Position numbers and translations under genes: made by a program. From Burkholderiales bacterium (lineage in GTDB: Bacteria > Pseudomonadota > Gammaproteobacteria > Burkholderiales > SG8-39), in NCBI GenBank assembly GCA_025929745.1, contig JAICPQ010000110.1, forward strand, positions 1-8,597: 8,597 bases of DNA. The letters run 5' to 3'. Of the stretch, positions 1 through 7,137 are shown one piece after another (positions within the stretch are counted from its first letter, which is position 1; each line of letters opens with the position of its first letter). The notes below the pieces were generated by a model. That model did not search any database, was not told where the DNA came from, and saw only the letters and a program-made list of their open reading frames with translations.

Positions 1-131
1 ACGGTGGGCTGCGCGAGATGCAGCTCCTCGGCGGCGCGCGTGACGCTGCCGAGCCGGGCTACGGCCTCGAAAACGATGAGCTGCGGCAGCAGCCCATGAC
101 GAAACAGACGACGCGTACGAACACGAGACAT
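1..131 (-). CDS. LysR-type transcriptional regulator, N-terminal fragment (cut by window edge)
   Basis: Reading the minus strand from the ATG at 131-129 gives 43 complete codons that run off the left edge. Residues about 15-43 (LPQLIVFEAVARLGSVTRAA, then EELHLAQPTV) are the typical N-terminal winged helix-turn-helix of LysR-type regulators: the FEAVA..GS.T.AAE..HL.QP.V pattern is the family signature. The effector-binding domain lies outside the window, so the ligand cannot be read. The start is supported by a strong Shine-Dalgarno AAGGAG (plus positions 142-137) five bases upstream. The gene is divergent from terC, the classic layout in which a LysR regulator controls its neighbour and itself. 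Its leader carries a putative manganese riboswitch, which would be unusual for this family. Family assignment is secure; its regulon is inference. Confidence 0.9.
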   Translation of the reverse strand, partial: MSRVRTRRLFRHGLLPQLIVFEAVARLGSVTRAAEELHLAQPT

Positions 132-154
132 CTCGGCTCCTTGCGGTAACCGAG
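132..154 (-). promoter_or_regulatory. Putative expression platform: hairpin enclosing the LysR ribosome binding site
   Basis: On the minus strand CUCGG (plus 154-150) can pair with CCGAG (plus 136-132). The 13-base loop holds the AAGGAG Shine-Dalgarno (142-137), and the LysR start codon follows at once. The 5' arm shares bases 152-154 with the proposed closing helix P1 of the upstream aptamer, so the two helices exclude each other. If ligand stabilises P1, the ribosome site is freed, giving an ON switch, which is the direction known for yybP-ykoY riboswitches. The pairing is seen in the sequence; the switching is inference. Confidence 0.45.
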
Positions 155-247
155 GTCTGGCTTGCAGCTTGGGTATCGGGCTGCCGGGGCGACCGGAAGG
201 ATGCTCTCTCCGAAGTGACGGCCGTCCCGCAAGAAGCTACTCCCCTG
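152..247 (-). promoter_or_regulatory. Putative yybP-ykoY (manganese) riboswitch aptamer upstream of the LysR gene
   Basis: The minus strand carries GGGGAGUAGC at plus 245-236, the hallmark 5' core of yybP-ykoY RNAs, and AGACCUC at 158-152, which resembles the hallmark 3' core (GCAAGACCU). The span is about 94 nt, the usual aptamer size. Helices fall in the expected order: P1 GGGG (245-242) with CCUC (155-152); a small, weak P2 (UUCU, loop UGC, GGGA; 235-225); a 6-bp stem CGGCCG (224-219) with CGGUCG (195-190), followed inside by the GUCA seen in known members; and P3 GCAGC (184-180) with GCUGC (168-164). The 3' core has a slightly altered spacing (GCAAGCCAGACC). Consensus and structure are recalled from the family, not searched. 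Members bind Mn2+ and usually control exporters such as MntP and TerC/YjbE; here the element faces the regulator instead. Confidence 0.65.
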
Positions 248-257
248 CGGAAGACCC

Positions 258-286
258 ATTGTAGGTGGTATGCCAGGGCGACGCAA
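258..286 (-). promoter_or_regulatory. Putative sigma70 promoter for the LysR transcript
   Basis: On the minus strand TTGCGT (plus 286-281) and TACAAT (263-258) are separated by exactly 17 bases. The -10 differs from TATAAT at one position; the -35 keeps TTG but is otherwise poor. Predicted transcription start is near plus 250-252, only a few bases before the 5' core of the riboswitch, so promoter and aptamer support each other. Not proven. Confidence 0.5.
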
Positions 287-301
287 GCCACCGCAAGAAC
301 C

Positions 302-324
302 ATCCATTGCGATCCGCAATGGAT
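302..324. promoter_or_regulatory. Perfect 10-bp inverted repeat with T-N11-A: likely LysR operator
   Basis: ATCCATTGCG (302-311) and CGCAATGGAT (315-324) are perfect inverted repeats around an ATC spacer. Within it T307 and A319 are eleven bases apart, which matches the T-N11-A dyad of LysR-family recognition sites (TTGCG, ATC, CGCAA). The centre, 313, lies about 62 bases upstream of the predicted LysR transcription start and 66 bases upstream of the terC start codon. No U-run follows on either strand, so a terminator is unlikely. If transcribed on the plus strand it would form a strong hairpin in the terC leader, which is the main alternative reading. Confidence 0.6.
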
Positions 325-378
325 TACATCGCAGATCGTCAATTTTCCTCAAGCCGCGCGCCGCACACACTGACGCGC

Positions 379-1089
379 ATGGAAATGTTCACCACACCCG
401 AATTCTGGTCGGCGCTTGCCGCGATCATCGTCATCGACCTTGTGCTCGCGGGCGACAACGCGATCGTCATCGCGCTGGCTGCCCGCAATCTTCCAAGAGA
501 GCTCCAGCGCCGCGCCGTGCTTTGGGGCACCTTCGGCGCCGTGGCGGTCCGCGCGACGCTCACCGTCGCCGTGCTCTGGCTGCTGGAGATTCCGGGCCTG
601 ATGCTCGCCGGCGGCCTGCTGCTGGCATGGATCGCCTACCGTCTGCTCGCCGGCGACGAAGGCGCACGCGAGCACGACGTCGCGCCGGCGAAAAGCTTCT
701 GGGCGGCGATGCGCACCATCGTGGTCGCTGACGCCGTCATGGGCCTCGACAATGTGCTCGCCGTGGCCGGCGCGGCACACGGCAGCATCCTGCTCGTCGT
801 CACCGGCCTTCTGGTTTCGATCCCCATCGTCGTCTGGGGCTCGACCATCATCCTGCACTGGATCGAGCGCTTCCCCTCGCTCCTCTACATCGGCGGCGCT
901 GTGCTCGCATGGACGGCGGCCAAGATGATCGCCGAGGAGCCGCTCGTCCAGGAATGGCTCGCCGCTCGTCCGGGCGTGAAATCGGCTCTCTACATTGGGC
1001 TCATCGGCGGCGTGCTCGCCGCCGGCAAGCTGCGCAACCGCAAGGCACCGAAGGAGGTTCTGCAATATGAAGATACTCGTACCCGTTGA
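379..1089 (+). CDS. TerC/YjbE-family integral membrane protein, putative manganese/metal exporter
   Basis: The 236-residue protein is almost wholly hydrophobic, with about seven membrane segments (roughly residues 8-30, 46-70, 72-92, 110-130, 135-160, 166-184 and 200-218). It has the internal repeat typical of TerC: D20 with GDN (25-27) in the first half, and D118 with GLDN (122-125) in the second. These acidic motifs lie within membrane helices and are thought to bind metal ions. The short length and the MEMFTTPEFW start fit the YjbE subfamily, members of which are often under Mn2+ riboswitches and are proposed manganese exporters. An in-frame GTG at 265 would add 38 non-conserved residues and run through the putative operator, so ATG 379 is preferred (ATG 385 is also possible); no good Shine-Dalgarno precedes either. 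The 3' end overlaps the next gene by 23 bases. The transported ion is inferred from family, not shown. Confidence 0.9.
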   Translation: MEMFTTPEFWSALAAIIVIDLVLAGDNAIVIALAARNLPRELQRRAVLWGTFGAVAVRATLTVAVLWLLEIPGLMLAGGLLLAWIAYRLLAGDEGAREHDVAPAKSFWAAMRTIVVADAVMGLDNVLAVAGAAHGSILLVVTGLLVSIPIVVWGSTIILHWIERFPSLLYIGGAVLAWTAAKMIAEEPLVQEWLAARPGVKSALYIGLIGGVLAAGKLRNRKAPKEVLQYEDTRTR

Positions 1090-1567
1090 TGCATCCGAAG
1101 CGGCGCTCGCGCCGATTTCCTACCTCGAGGAGCTGGCGCGCTCGGGCGTGAAGCTGGAAGTGCTCCTGATGAACGTGCAGCCGCGCTTCCACCGCCACGT
1201 CTGCCAGTTCACGAGCCGCGCCGCGCGCGATGGCCTGCGCGCCGAGCGCAGCCGTGCCGCCATGGCGCGCGCCATCGAACAGCTCTCGGTGCGCAACATT
1301 CCGTTCCGCGTATTTGCTGAGGTCGGGCAGCCAGCCGAGCGTATCGCTGTGGTGGCCGAGCGCGAGCAGGTGGACGAGGTGATGATGGGCGTCGGCCGCC
1401 ACCCCGCGTGGCTGCGCTGGCTGAACCCTTCGATCGCGCAGGCGGTGATGGAGCGCACCGACATCCCGGTGACCGTCCTCGCGCGCGGCCATGCCGGCGC
1501 CTTCGAGCGCTACGCCGTTCCCGCGGGCGTCGCCGGGCTCGCCGCTCTGCTGCTTGCCGTGGAATAG
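1067..1567 (+). CDS. Universal stress protein family (UspA-like), first of a tandem pair
   Basis: The 166-residue protein begins MKILVPVDAS, the first beta strand and nucleotide-contacting Asp of the Usp fold, and ends its core with DIPVTVLARG (132-141), the matching last strand. The usual ATP loop G-x2-G-x9-G(S/T) is degenerate: around residues 108-122 it reads GVGR then NPS, so ATP binding is doubtful. A hydrophobic C-terminal tail follows the core (about 150-166). ATG 1067 has an ideal Shine-Dalgarno, AAGGAGG at 1051-1057, inside the end of terC. The 23-base overlap with terC argues for co-expression. Usp proteins are usually soluble stress or energy-status proteins; the link to a metal transporter suggests either a regulatory subunit or joint stress induction (inference). 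The family call is firm; the molecular role is not known. Confidence 0.85.
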   Translation: MKILVPVDASEAALAPISYLEELARSGVKLEVLLMNVQPRFHRHVCQFTSRAARDGLRAERSRAAMARAIEQLSVRNIPFRVFAEVGQPAERIAVVAEREQVDEVMMGVGRHPAWLRWLNPSIAQAVMERTDIPVTVLARGHAGAFERYAVPAGVAGLAALLLAVE

Positions 1568-1569
1568 CC

Positions 1570-2013
1570 ATGCGCGCCCTCGTTCCAGTGCTCGATTCGG
1601 TGAACGCACTGCCCGCGGTGCGGTATGTGATTCGCGAGTCCATCGCGGGCGAGCGCCCCGAGGTGCGCCTGCTCGACGTACGCTCTTGGCGCGGCGGGGA
1701 TGATGACCTCTCGGTGGCGCGCGCGCTCCTCGACCGGTTCAACATCCGGCACACGACGCAGGTCAGGACTGGCAACAAAGCGAATGCAATCATCCGCTCC
1801 GCCCTGTGGCCCGGAGCCGACCTCATCGTTCTCGGCACCGCACGCTACGGGTCGGCGACGCGGCTCACCGAGGACGCCGTGGTCCAGAAGCTTCTCGACC
1901 ACGCGCCGGTTGCATTGATTGTCGTCGCCGGCAAGGAAGTGAGCCGCCTCGAGCGCTACGGCGTGGTGGCGGGACTGGGCACGATGGTGGGTCTTCTCGC
2001 CCTGGCCGCCTAG
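1570..2013 (+). CDS. Universal stress protein family (UspA-like), second of a tandem pair
   Basis: The 147-residue protein starts MRALVPVLDS and contains GADLIVLGTARYGSATRL (82-99) followed by APVALIVVAG (112-121), the order of a single Usp domain. As in its neighbour, the ATP-binding glycine loop is imperfect (GTAR, with Arg in place of the second Gly). Its C-terminus (about 127-147, beginning LERYGVVAGL) aligns with the tail of the preceding protein (FERYAVPAGV), so the two look like old tandem duplicates that both kept a hydrophobic tail. ATG 1570 lies two bases after the upstream stop, with only a weak GGAA before it, so translation is probably coupled. It is the last gene of the terC operon. 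Confidence 0.82.
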   Translation: MRALVPVLDSVNALPAVRYVIRESIAGERPEVRLLDVRSWRGGDDDLSVARALLDRFNIRHTTQVRTGNKANAIIRSALWPGADLIVLGTARYGSATRLTEDAVVQKLLDHAPVALIVVAGKEVSRLERYGVVAGLGTMVGLLALAA

Positions 2014-2021
2014 CAGCTGCA

Positions 2022-2045
2022 GGCCGCGGGTTATGATCCGCGGCC
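2022..2045. repeat. GC-rich 8-bp perfect inverted repeat abutting the DUF1028 start codon
   Basis: GGCCGCGG (2022-2029) and CCGCGGCC (2038-2045) are perfect inverted repeats around an 8-base loop. The start codon of the next gene follows directly at 2046. The repeat begins nine bases after the end of the second usp gene. No T-run follows, so it is not a standard terminator, although it could act as a processing or pausing hairpin. The loop holds TATGAT (2032-2037), one mismatch from a -10 box, suitably placed for a start of transcription at or just before the ATG; no convincing -35 box lies 16-18 bases upstream. No Shine-Dalgarno exists for the downstream gene. Confidence 0.55.
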
Positions 2046-2721
2046 ATGACCTGGTCGATCATTGCGCGCGATGCGAGCGGCGCGTTCGGCGTCGCCATCG
2101 CGACGCGGTTCTTCGCCGTCGGCGCGCTGTGTCCGCATGCCGAAAGCGGCACCGGCGCGCTCTCCACACAGGCGCTCGTCAACCCGCTCTACGCGCGTAG
2201 GGCGCTCGAGCTCCTGCGCGCCGGCATTGCCGCACCCGAGGTTGTAAAACGCCTCACCGCGCCCGACGAAGGACGCGAGCACCGCCAGCTCCACGTCATC
2301 GATACCGTCGGCCGGATCGGGCAGCACACCGGCGCGAAATGCGTCGATTGGGCAGGCGCGATCGCTGGCGACGGCTTCTCCGTCGCCGGCAACATGCTCG
2401 CCAATGAGCGCGTCATCCAGGAAACCGCGCGCGCTTACCGTGGTTCAAGGAAGCACTTCCCTGAACGGCTGATTGAAGCGCTGCAAGCCGGTGAGGCGGC
2501 CGGCGGCGACAAGCGCGGACGGCAATCGGCCGCGCTCCTCGTCTATTCGACCGAGGAGTATCCGGATCTCGATCTGCGTGTCGACGACCACGTCGATCCG
2601 CTCGCCGAGCTCGCCCGGCTCTACGACAAGGCGCACGAGCGCTTCGTGCCCTACCTGAAATGCAGCCCGAGCAAAGCGCGTCCCTGGGGCATCAGCGACC
2701 GAGCGATCATCGAAGAAGAGA

Positions 2722-2747
<26 letters not shown>
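2046..2747 (+). CDS. DUF1028 family protein, possible Ntn-type hydrolase tied to peptide uptake
   Basis: The 233-residue protein opens MTWSIIARDASGAFGVAIAT and continues FFAVGALCPHAESGTGALST, the hallmark N-terminus of the DUF1028 family. GFSVAGNML (about 115-123) and the Asp-rich DLDLRVDDH stretch (about 175-183) are further conserved blocks. The family has no proven reaction. I recall it being grouped with N-terminal-nucleophile hydrolases; in that case Thr2, exposed after Met removal, would be the candidate nucleophile. No signal peptide is visible, so it should be cytoplasmic. Its 3' end overlaps the first ABC ATPase by 26 bases, placing it in the peptide-import operon, a context common for DUF1028 genes and suggestive of processing of the imported substrate. 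The start is set by family alignment, since no Shine-Dalgarno is present. Confidence 0.85.
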
Positions 2748-3695
<948 letters not shown>

Positions 3696-3699
<4 letters not shown>

Positions 3700-4706
3700 G
3701 CGAGCCGCTGCTTCGCGCAAGGGGACTGGTCAAGCACTTCAAAAAGGTGCAGGCGGTCGACGGCATTAGCTTCGACCTTCATGCGGGCGAGACGCTTGCG
3801 CTCGTCGGCGAATCGGGATGCGGCAAATCGACCGCAGGGAAGCTGCTTCTGCGGCTGATCGAGCCGACGGCGGGCGCGGTGCTCTTCAAGCGTCAGAACA
3901 TCTACGAGCTCAAGGAGCGCGAGATGCGCTCGCTGCGGCGCGAGATGCAGGTGATCTTCCAGGACCCGTACGGCTCACTCAACCCGCGCATGACGGTCGG
4001 CGACATGCTCGAGGAGCCGCTACGCCTGCATGGGCTGCACCGGTGCAACGAGCGCGCGCGGGTAACCGAGCTCCTCGGACTCGTGGGCCTGTCACCGGAG
4101 CACGCGCAGCGCTATCCGCACGAGTTTTCCGGCGGCCAGCGGCAGCGCATCGGCATCGCTCGAGCGCTCGCGGTCGAGCCGCGGCTCATCGTGTGCGACG
4201 AGCCGGTGTCCGCCCTCGATGTCTCGATCCAGGCGCAGGTGATCAACCTGCTGCAGGACCTCCAGCGCCAATTTGGGCTTGCGTACCTGTTCATCGCGCA
4301 TGACCTCGCTGTGGTGAAGCACATCGCCACGCGCGTGGCGGTCATGTATCTCGGCAAATTCGTCGAAGTGGCGGAGAAGCACAGCCTTTTCGCGCGTCCG
4401 CGCCATCCCTACACAAGGGCGCTTCTCTCCGCGATCCCGGTTCCCGATCCCGCGCTCAAGAAGCAGCGTCTCGTCCTCCAGGGCGACGTGCCGAGCCCCT
4501 ACGATCCGCCGTCGGGCTGCCGCTTCCGCACGCGCTGCCCCTGGGCGCGCGAGCGCTGCGCCGCGGAAGAGCCGCGGCTCCTCGAGGGAGTGGCGTGCCA
4601 CTTCTGGCGCGAGCTAGAGCCCTACGCGAGCGCCTCGCAATCGGCGCTCGTCAATGAGAGACTTGCGCGGCTGCAGGCCGCTTTTCAATCGGGAGGTGCG
4701 ACATGA
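3696..4706 (+). CDS. Dipeptide/oligopeptide ABC transporter ATP-binding protein, DppF/OppF type
   Basis: The 336-residue protein is the second ATPase of the importer and should pair with the first at the membrane. It has Walker A GESGCGKS (38-45), Q-loop FQDPYGSLNPR (Q89; this form is typical of the F subunit), signature SGGQRQ (145-150), Walker B LIVCDEP with E169, and H-loop AHDL (H202). The C-terminal oligopeptide domain has HPYTRALLSAIPVPDP (237-252) and cysteines C275, C281, C288 and C301, spaced as in the partner except for the last. The GTG start at 3696 overlaps the upstream stop (GTGA). The stop overlaps the binding-protein start as ATGA. Substrate specificity is not set by this subunit. 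The C-terminal 30 residues are a non-conserved, probably helical extension. Confidence 0.93.
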
Positions 4707-6196
4707 AATGGTTCGTGGCAATTGCTATCGCCTTCACGACGACGGCTAGTGCGCAAACGCTGCGCATCGGTCTCGCCGAAGACCCGGACATCCTCGATCC
4801 GACGATGGCGCGAACCTTCGTCGGGCGCATCGTGTTCGCCGGACTCTGCGACAAGCTCTTCGACCTTGACGAGAAGCTGAACATCGTCCCGCAGCTCGCC
4901 ACCTCGCACCAGTGGTCTGCGGACAACAAGTCGCTCACCATCAAGCTGCGCGAAGGCGTGACCTTCCACGACGGCGAAAAGATGGACGCGCAGGCGGTGA
5001 AGTACAACCTCGAGCGCCACAAGAACATGAAGGGCTCAAACCGTCGCGGCGAGCTTGCGGTGGTGTCGAGCATCGATGCCGTCGACCCGACCACTGTGCG
5101 CATCAATCTCGAGGCGCCGTTCGCGCCGCTTCTCGCCGTCCTGACCGACCGCTCGGGCATGATGGTGTCGCCGAAAGCCGCGGAAGCGGCGGGCGAGAAG
5201 TTTGGCGCGAAGCCGGTCTGTTCCGGGCCTTTCCGCTTCGTCGAGCGAATCGCCCAGGATCGCATCGTGGTGGAACGGTTCGCGAACTACTGGAACAAGG
5301 GCCAGATCCACTTCGAGCGCATCGTCTACCAGCCGATCGTCGATGCGACCGTGCGTCTCGCCAACTTGCGCTCCGGCCAGCTCGACTTCATCGAGCGCGT
5401 GGCGCCCTCCGATATCCCAAACCTGCGCAACGACAGCCGCTTCAAGATCGCGAAGATCGTGGAGATTGGCTACCAGGGCATCACGATCAACGTCGGCAAG
5501 AGCGATCTGGCGCAGAAGAATCCGCTGGGACGCGACCCGCGCGTGCGCGAGGCCTTCGAGCTTTCGCTCGACCGCGAAGCCATCGTGAAAGTCGCGATGG
5601 AGGGCGAGGCGCAAGCCGGCAACCAGTGGGTTGCGCCCTCGAACCGCTTCTATGGGAAAAGCGCTCCGCTGCCGAAGCGCAACGTTGAGCGCGCGAAGCA
5701 GCTCCTAAAAGAAGCGGGCGTGCCGAATCCGAGCTTTACCCTGATGACGCCGACCACCTCGGACGCGCAGCGCATCGCACAGATCGTGCAGGCGATGGCC
5801 AAGGAAGCTGGCTTCGACATCAAGATCCAGTCCACCGAATTCGCCACCTCGCTCAATCTCGCCGACAAGGGCCAGTTCGAAGCGTACGTGCTCGCGTGGA
5901 GCGGCCGTGCCGATCCGGACGGCAACCTGCACACCATGCTGGCCTGCAAGGGTCCGACGAACTATGCGGGGTACTGCAAGGACGACGTCGAGAAGCTCAT
6001 CACCGAATCACGCACCTCGCTCGATGCGACGCGGCGCGCCGCTGCCTACGACAAGATCGCGCAGCAGGTGCAGAAGGACCGCCCGATCGTCTACCTCTTC
6101 CATCGCCACTGGCTCTGGGCGCATACCGCGAAGCTGTCCGGCCTGCGCACCGTTCCGGACGGCATGGTGCGGGTGCAAGGCTTGAAGATGAACTGA
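4703..6196 (+). CDS. Periplasmic peptide-binding protein of ABC importer (SBP family 5)
   Basis: This 497-residue protein captures the substrate in the periplasm and delivers it to the permeases. Residues 1-17 form a Sec signal peptide (MKW, a hydrophobic core, then ASA before QT); no lipobox cysteine is present, so it should be soluble rather than lipid-anchored. The mature N-terminus TLRIGLAEDPDILDPTMA and the block PQLATSHQWSADNKSLTIKL followed by REGVTFHDGEKMDAQAVKYN are characteristic of SBP_bac_5 (DppA/OppA/GsiB group), and the length is normal. Residues that would reveal the exact ligand cannot be judged by eye: dipeptides, glutathione-like peptides and other small peptides are all possible. 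A GGGAGG Shine-Dalgarno at 4691-4696 precedes ATG 4703, which overlaps the upstream stop by four bases. The stop shares one base with the next start (TGATG). Confidence 0.93.
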   Translation: MKWFVAIAIAFTTTASAQTLRIGLAEDPDILDPTMARTFVGRIVFAGLCDKLFDLDEKLNIVPQLATSHQWSADNKSLTIKLREGVTFHDGEKMDAQAVKYNLERHKNMKGSNRRGELAVVSSIDAVDPTTVRINLEAPFAPLLAVLTDRSGMMVSPKAAEAAGEKFGAKPVCSGPFRFVERIAQDRIVVERFANYWNKGQIHFERIVYQPIVDATVRLANLRSGQLDFIERVAPSDIPNLRNDSRFKIAKIVEIGYQGITINVGKSDLAQKNPLGRDPRVREAFELSLDREAIVKVAMEGEAQAGNQWVAPSNRFYGKSAPLPKRNVERAKQLLKEAGVPNPSFTLMTPTTSDAQRIAQIVQAMAKEAGFDIKIQSTEFATSLNLADKGQFEAYVLAWSGRADPDGNLHTMLACKGPTNYAGYCKDDVEKLITESRTSLDATRRAAAYDKIAQQVQKDRPIVYLFHRHWLWAHTAKLSGLRTVPDGMVRVQGLKMN

Positions 6197-7137
6197 TGCT
6201 CAAGTTCGTGCTGCAGCGCCTGGCGACGGTCATCCCGACGCTCTTCTTCGTCTCCATCCTCATCTTCGGCCTGCAGCAACTCCTCCCCGGGGACCCGGCG
6301 ATCGCACTCGCCGGCGAGGAGCGCGATCCGGAAACGATCCGCTACCTGCGCGAGAAGTTTCATCTCGACGAGCCACTGTACGTCCGTTACTGGTACTGGG
6401 CTTCCGGCGTTGTGCGCGGCGACTTGGGCGACTCGGTGCGCATACAGAAGCCCGTGACCGAGCTCATCATGGAGAAGCTGCCGGTCACGATCCAGCTCGC
6501 GACGATGGCGATGATCATCGCGCTCGTCATCGGCATCACCGCGGGCGTGATCTCGGCAGTGAAGAAAGACACGTGGTGGGATTACGGCGCGAACGTGTTC
6601 GCGCTCTGGGGCCTTTCTACGCCCAACTTCTGGCTCGGCATCCTGCTCATCCTGCTCTTCGCGGTGCAGCTCGGCTGGCTTCCGGCCTCCGGGTACGTGA
6701 GCCCATTCGAAGACCTGAAGGCGAACCTTGCGGCGATGATCATGCCGGCATTTGTGCTCGGCAATGCGATCGCTGCTGTGCTCATGCGCCACACGCGCAG
6801 CGCGATGCTGCAGGTCCTGAGCTCGGACTACGTGCGCACGGCGCGCGCCAAGGGGCTGGACGAGCGCGTGGTCGTAATGAAGCACGCGCTGCGCAACGCG
6901 CTCATCCCCGTGATAACGCTCGGCGCGCTCGAATTCGGCACCCTCCTCTCGGGCGCCGTGCTCACCGAGCAGGTGTTCACGATCCCGGGATTCGGCAAGC
7001 TGATCGTCGACGCGGTGTTCAACCGCGACTATTCGGTCGTGCAGGGAGTCGTGCTCTTCACCGCCACGGTGTACATCACGCTCAACCTCCTTGCCGACGT
7101 CGCTTACTTCCTCGTCAACCCGCGGCTTCGACACTAA
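6196..7137 (+). CDS. Peptide ABC transporter permease, DppB/OppB type
   Basis: The 313-residue inner-membrane protein forms half of the transport channel. The N-terminus MLKFVLQRLATVIPTLFFVS with LQQLLPGDPA (27-35) is the hallmark of DppB-type permeases. It is followed by the domain HLDEPLYVRYWYWASGVVRGDLGDS (56-80, given in outline) and about six membrane helices. The EAA loop that docks on the ATPases is at about 212-238 (YVRTARAKGL then LRNALIPVI). FTIPGFGKL (261-269) and NRDY (276-279) are conserved family blocks near the C-terminus. It is normal in length. Its ATG overlaps the binding-protein stop by one base and its own TAA overlaps the next ATG by one base (TAATG), so translation is coupled both ways. 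Confidence 0.94.
   Translation: MLKFVLQRLATVIPTLFFVSILIFGLQQLLPGDPAIALAGEERDPETIRYLREKFHLDEPLYVRYWYWASGVVRGDLGDSVRIQKPVTELIMEKLPVTIQLATMAMIIALVIGITAGVISAVKKDTWWDYGANVFALWGLSTPNFWLGILLILLFAVQLGWLPASGYVSPFEDLKANLAAMIMPAFVLGNAIAAVLMRHTRSAMLQVLSSDYVRTARAKGLDERVVVMKHALRNALIPVITLGALEFGTLLSGAVLTEQVFTIPGFGKLIVDAVFNRDYSVVQGVVLFTATVYITLNLLADVAYFLVNPRLRH

Noticed and set aside
302..324. Intrinsic terminator
   Set aside because: The stem is strong, but neither strand has a T-run after it, and the position upstream of both genes fits an operator better.
59..370. 103-residue minus-strand open frame across the lysR-terC gap
   Set aside because: It runs through the promoter, riboswitch and LysR coding region in another frame, has no recognisable protein features and is explained by GC-rich shadow reading.
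265..378. Upstream GTG extension of the TerC protein
   Set aside because: The added residues are not membrane-like, would cross the perfect dyad and do not fit the usual YjbE start near MExFxxPEFW.
132..378. Plus-strand sigma70 promoter for terC
   Set aside because: One must exist, but no -35/-10 pair with 16-18 base spacing was convincing (for example TTGCGA at 307 has no -10 at the right distance).
349..1065. Long antisense open frame opposite terC
   Set aside because: Composition is the low-complexity Arg/Asp/His/Ala type expected from the complement of a GC-rich membrane gene; terC is certain on the plus strand.
6091..7134. 347-residue antisense open frame opposite the DppB-type permease
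   Set aside because: It is a shadow of a clear permease gene, rich in Glu/Arg/His with no domain signals.
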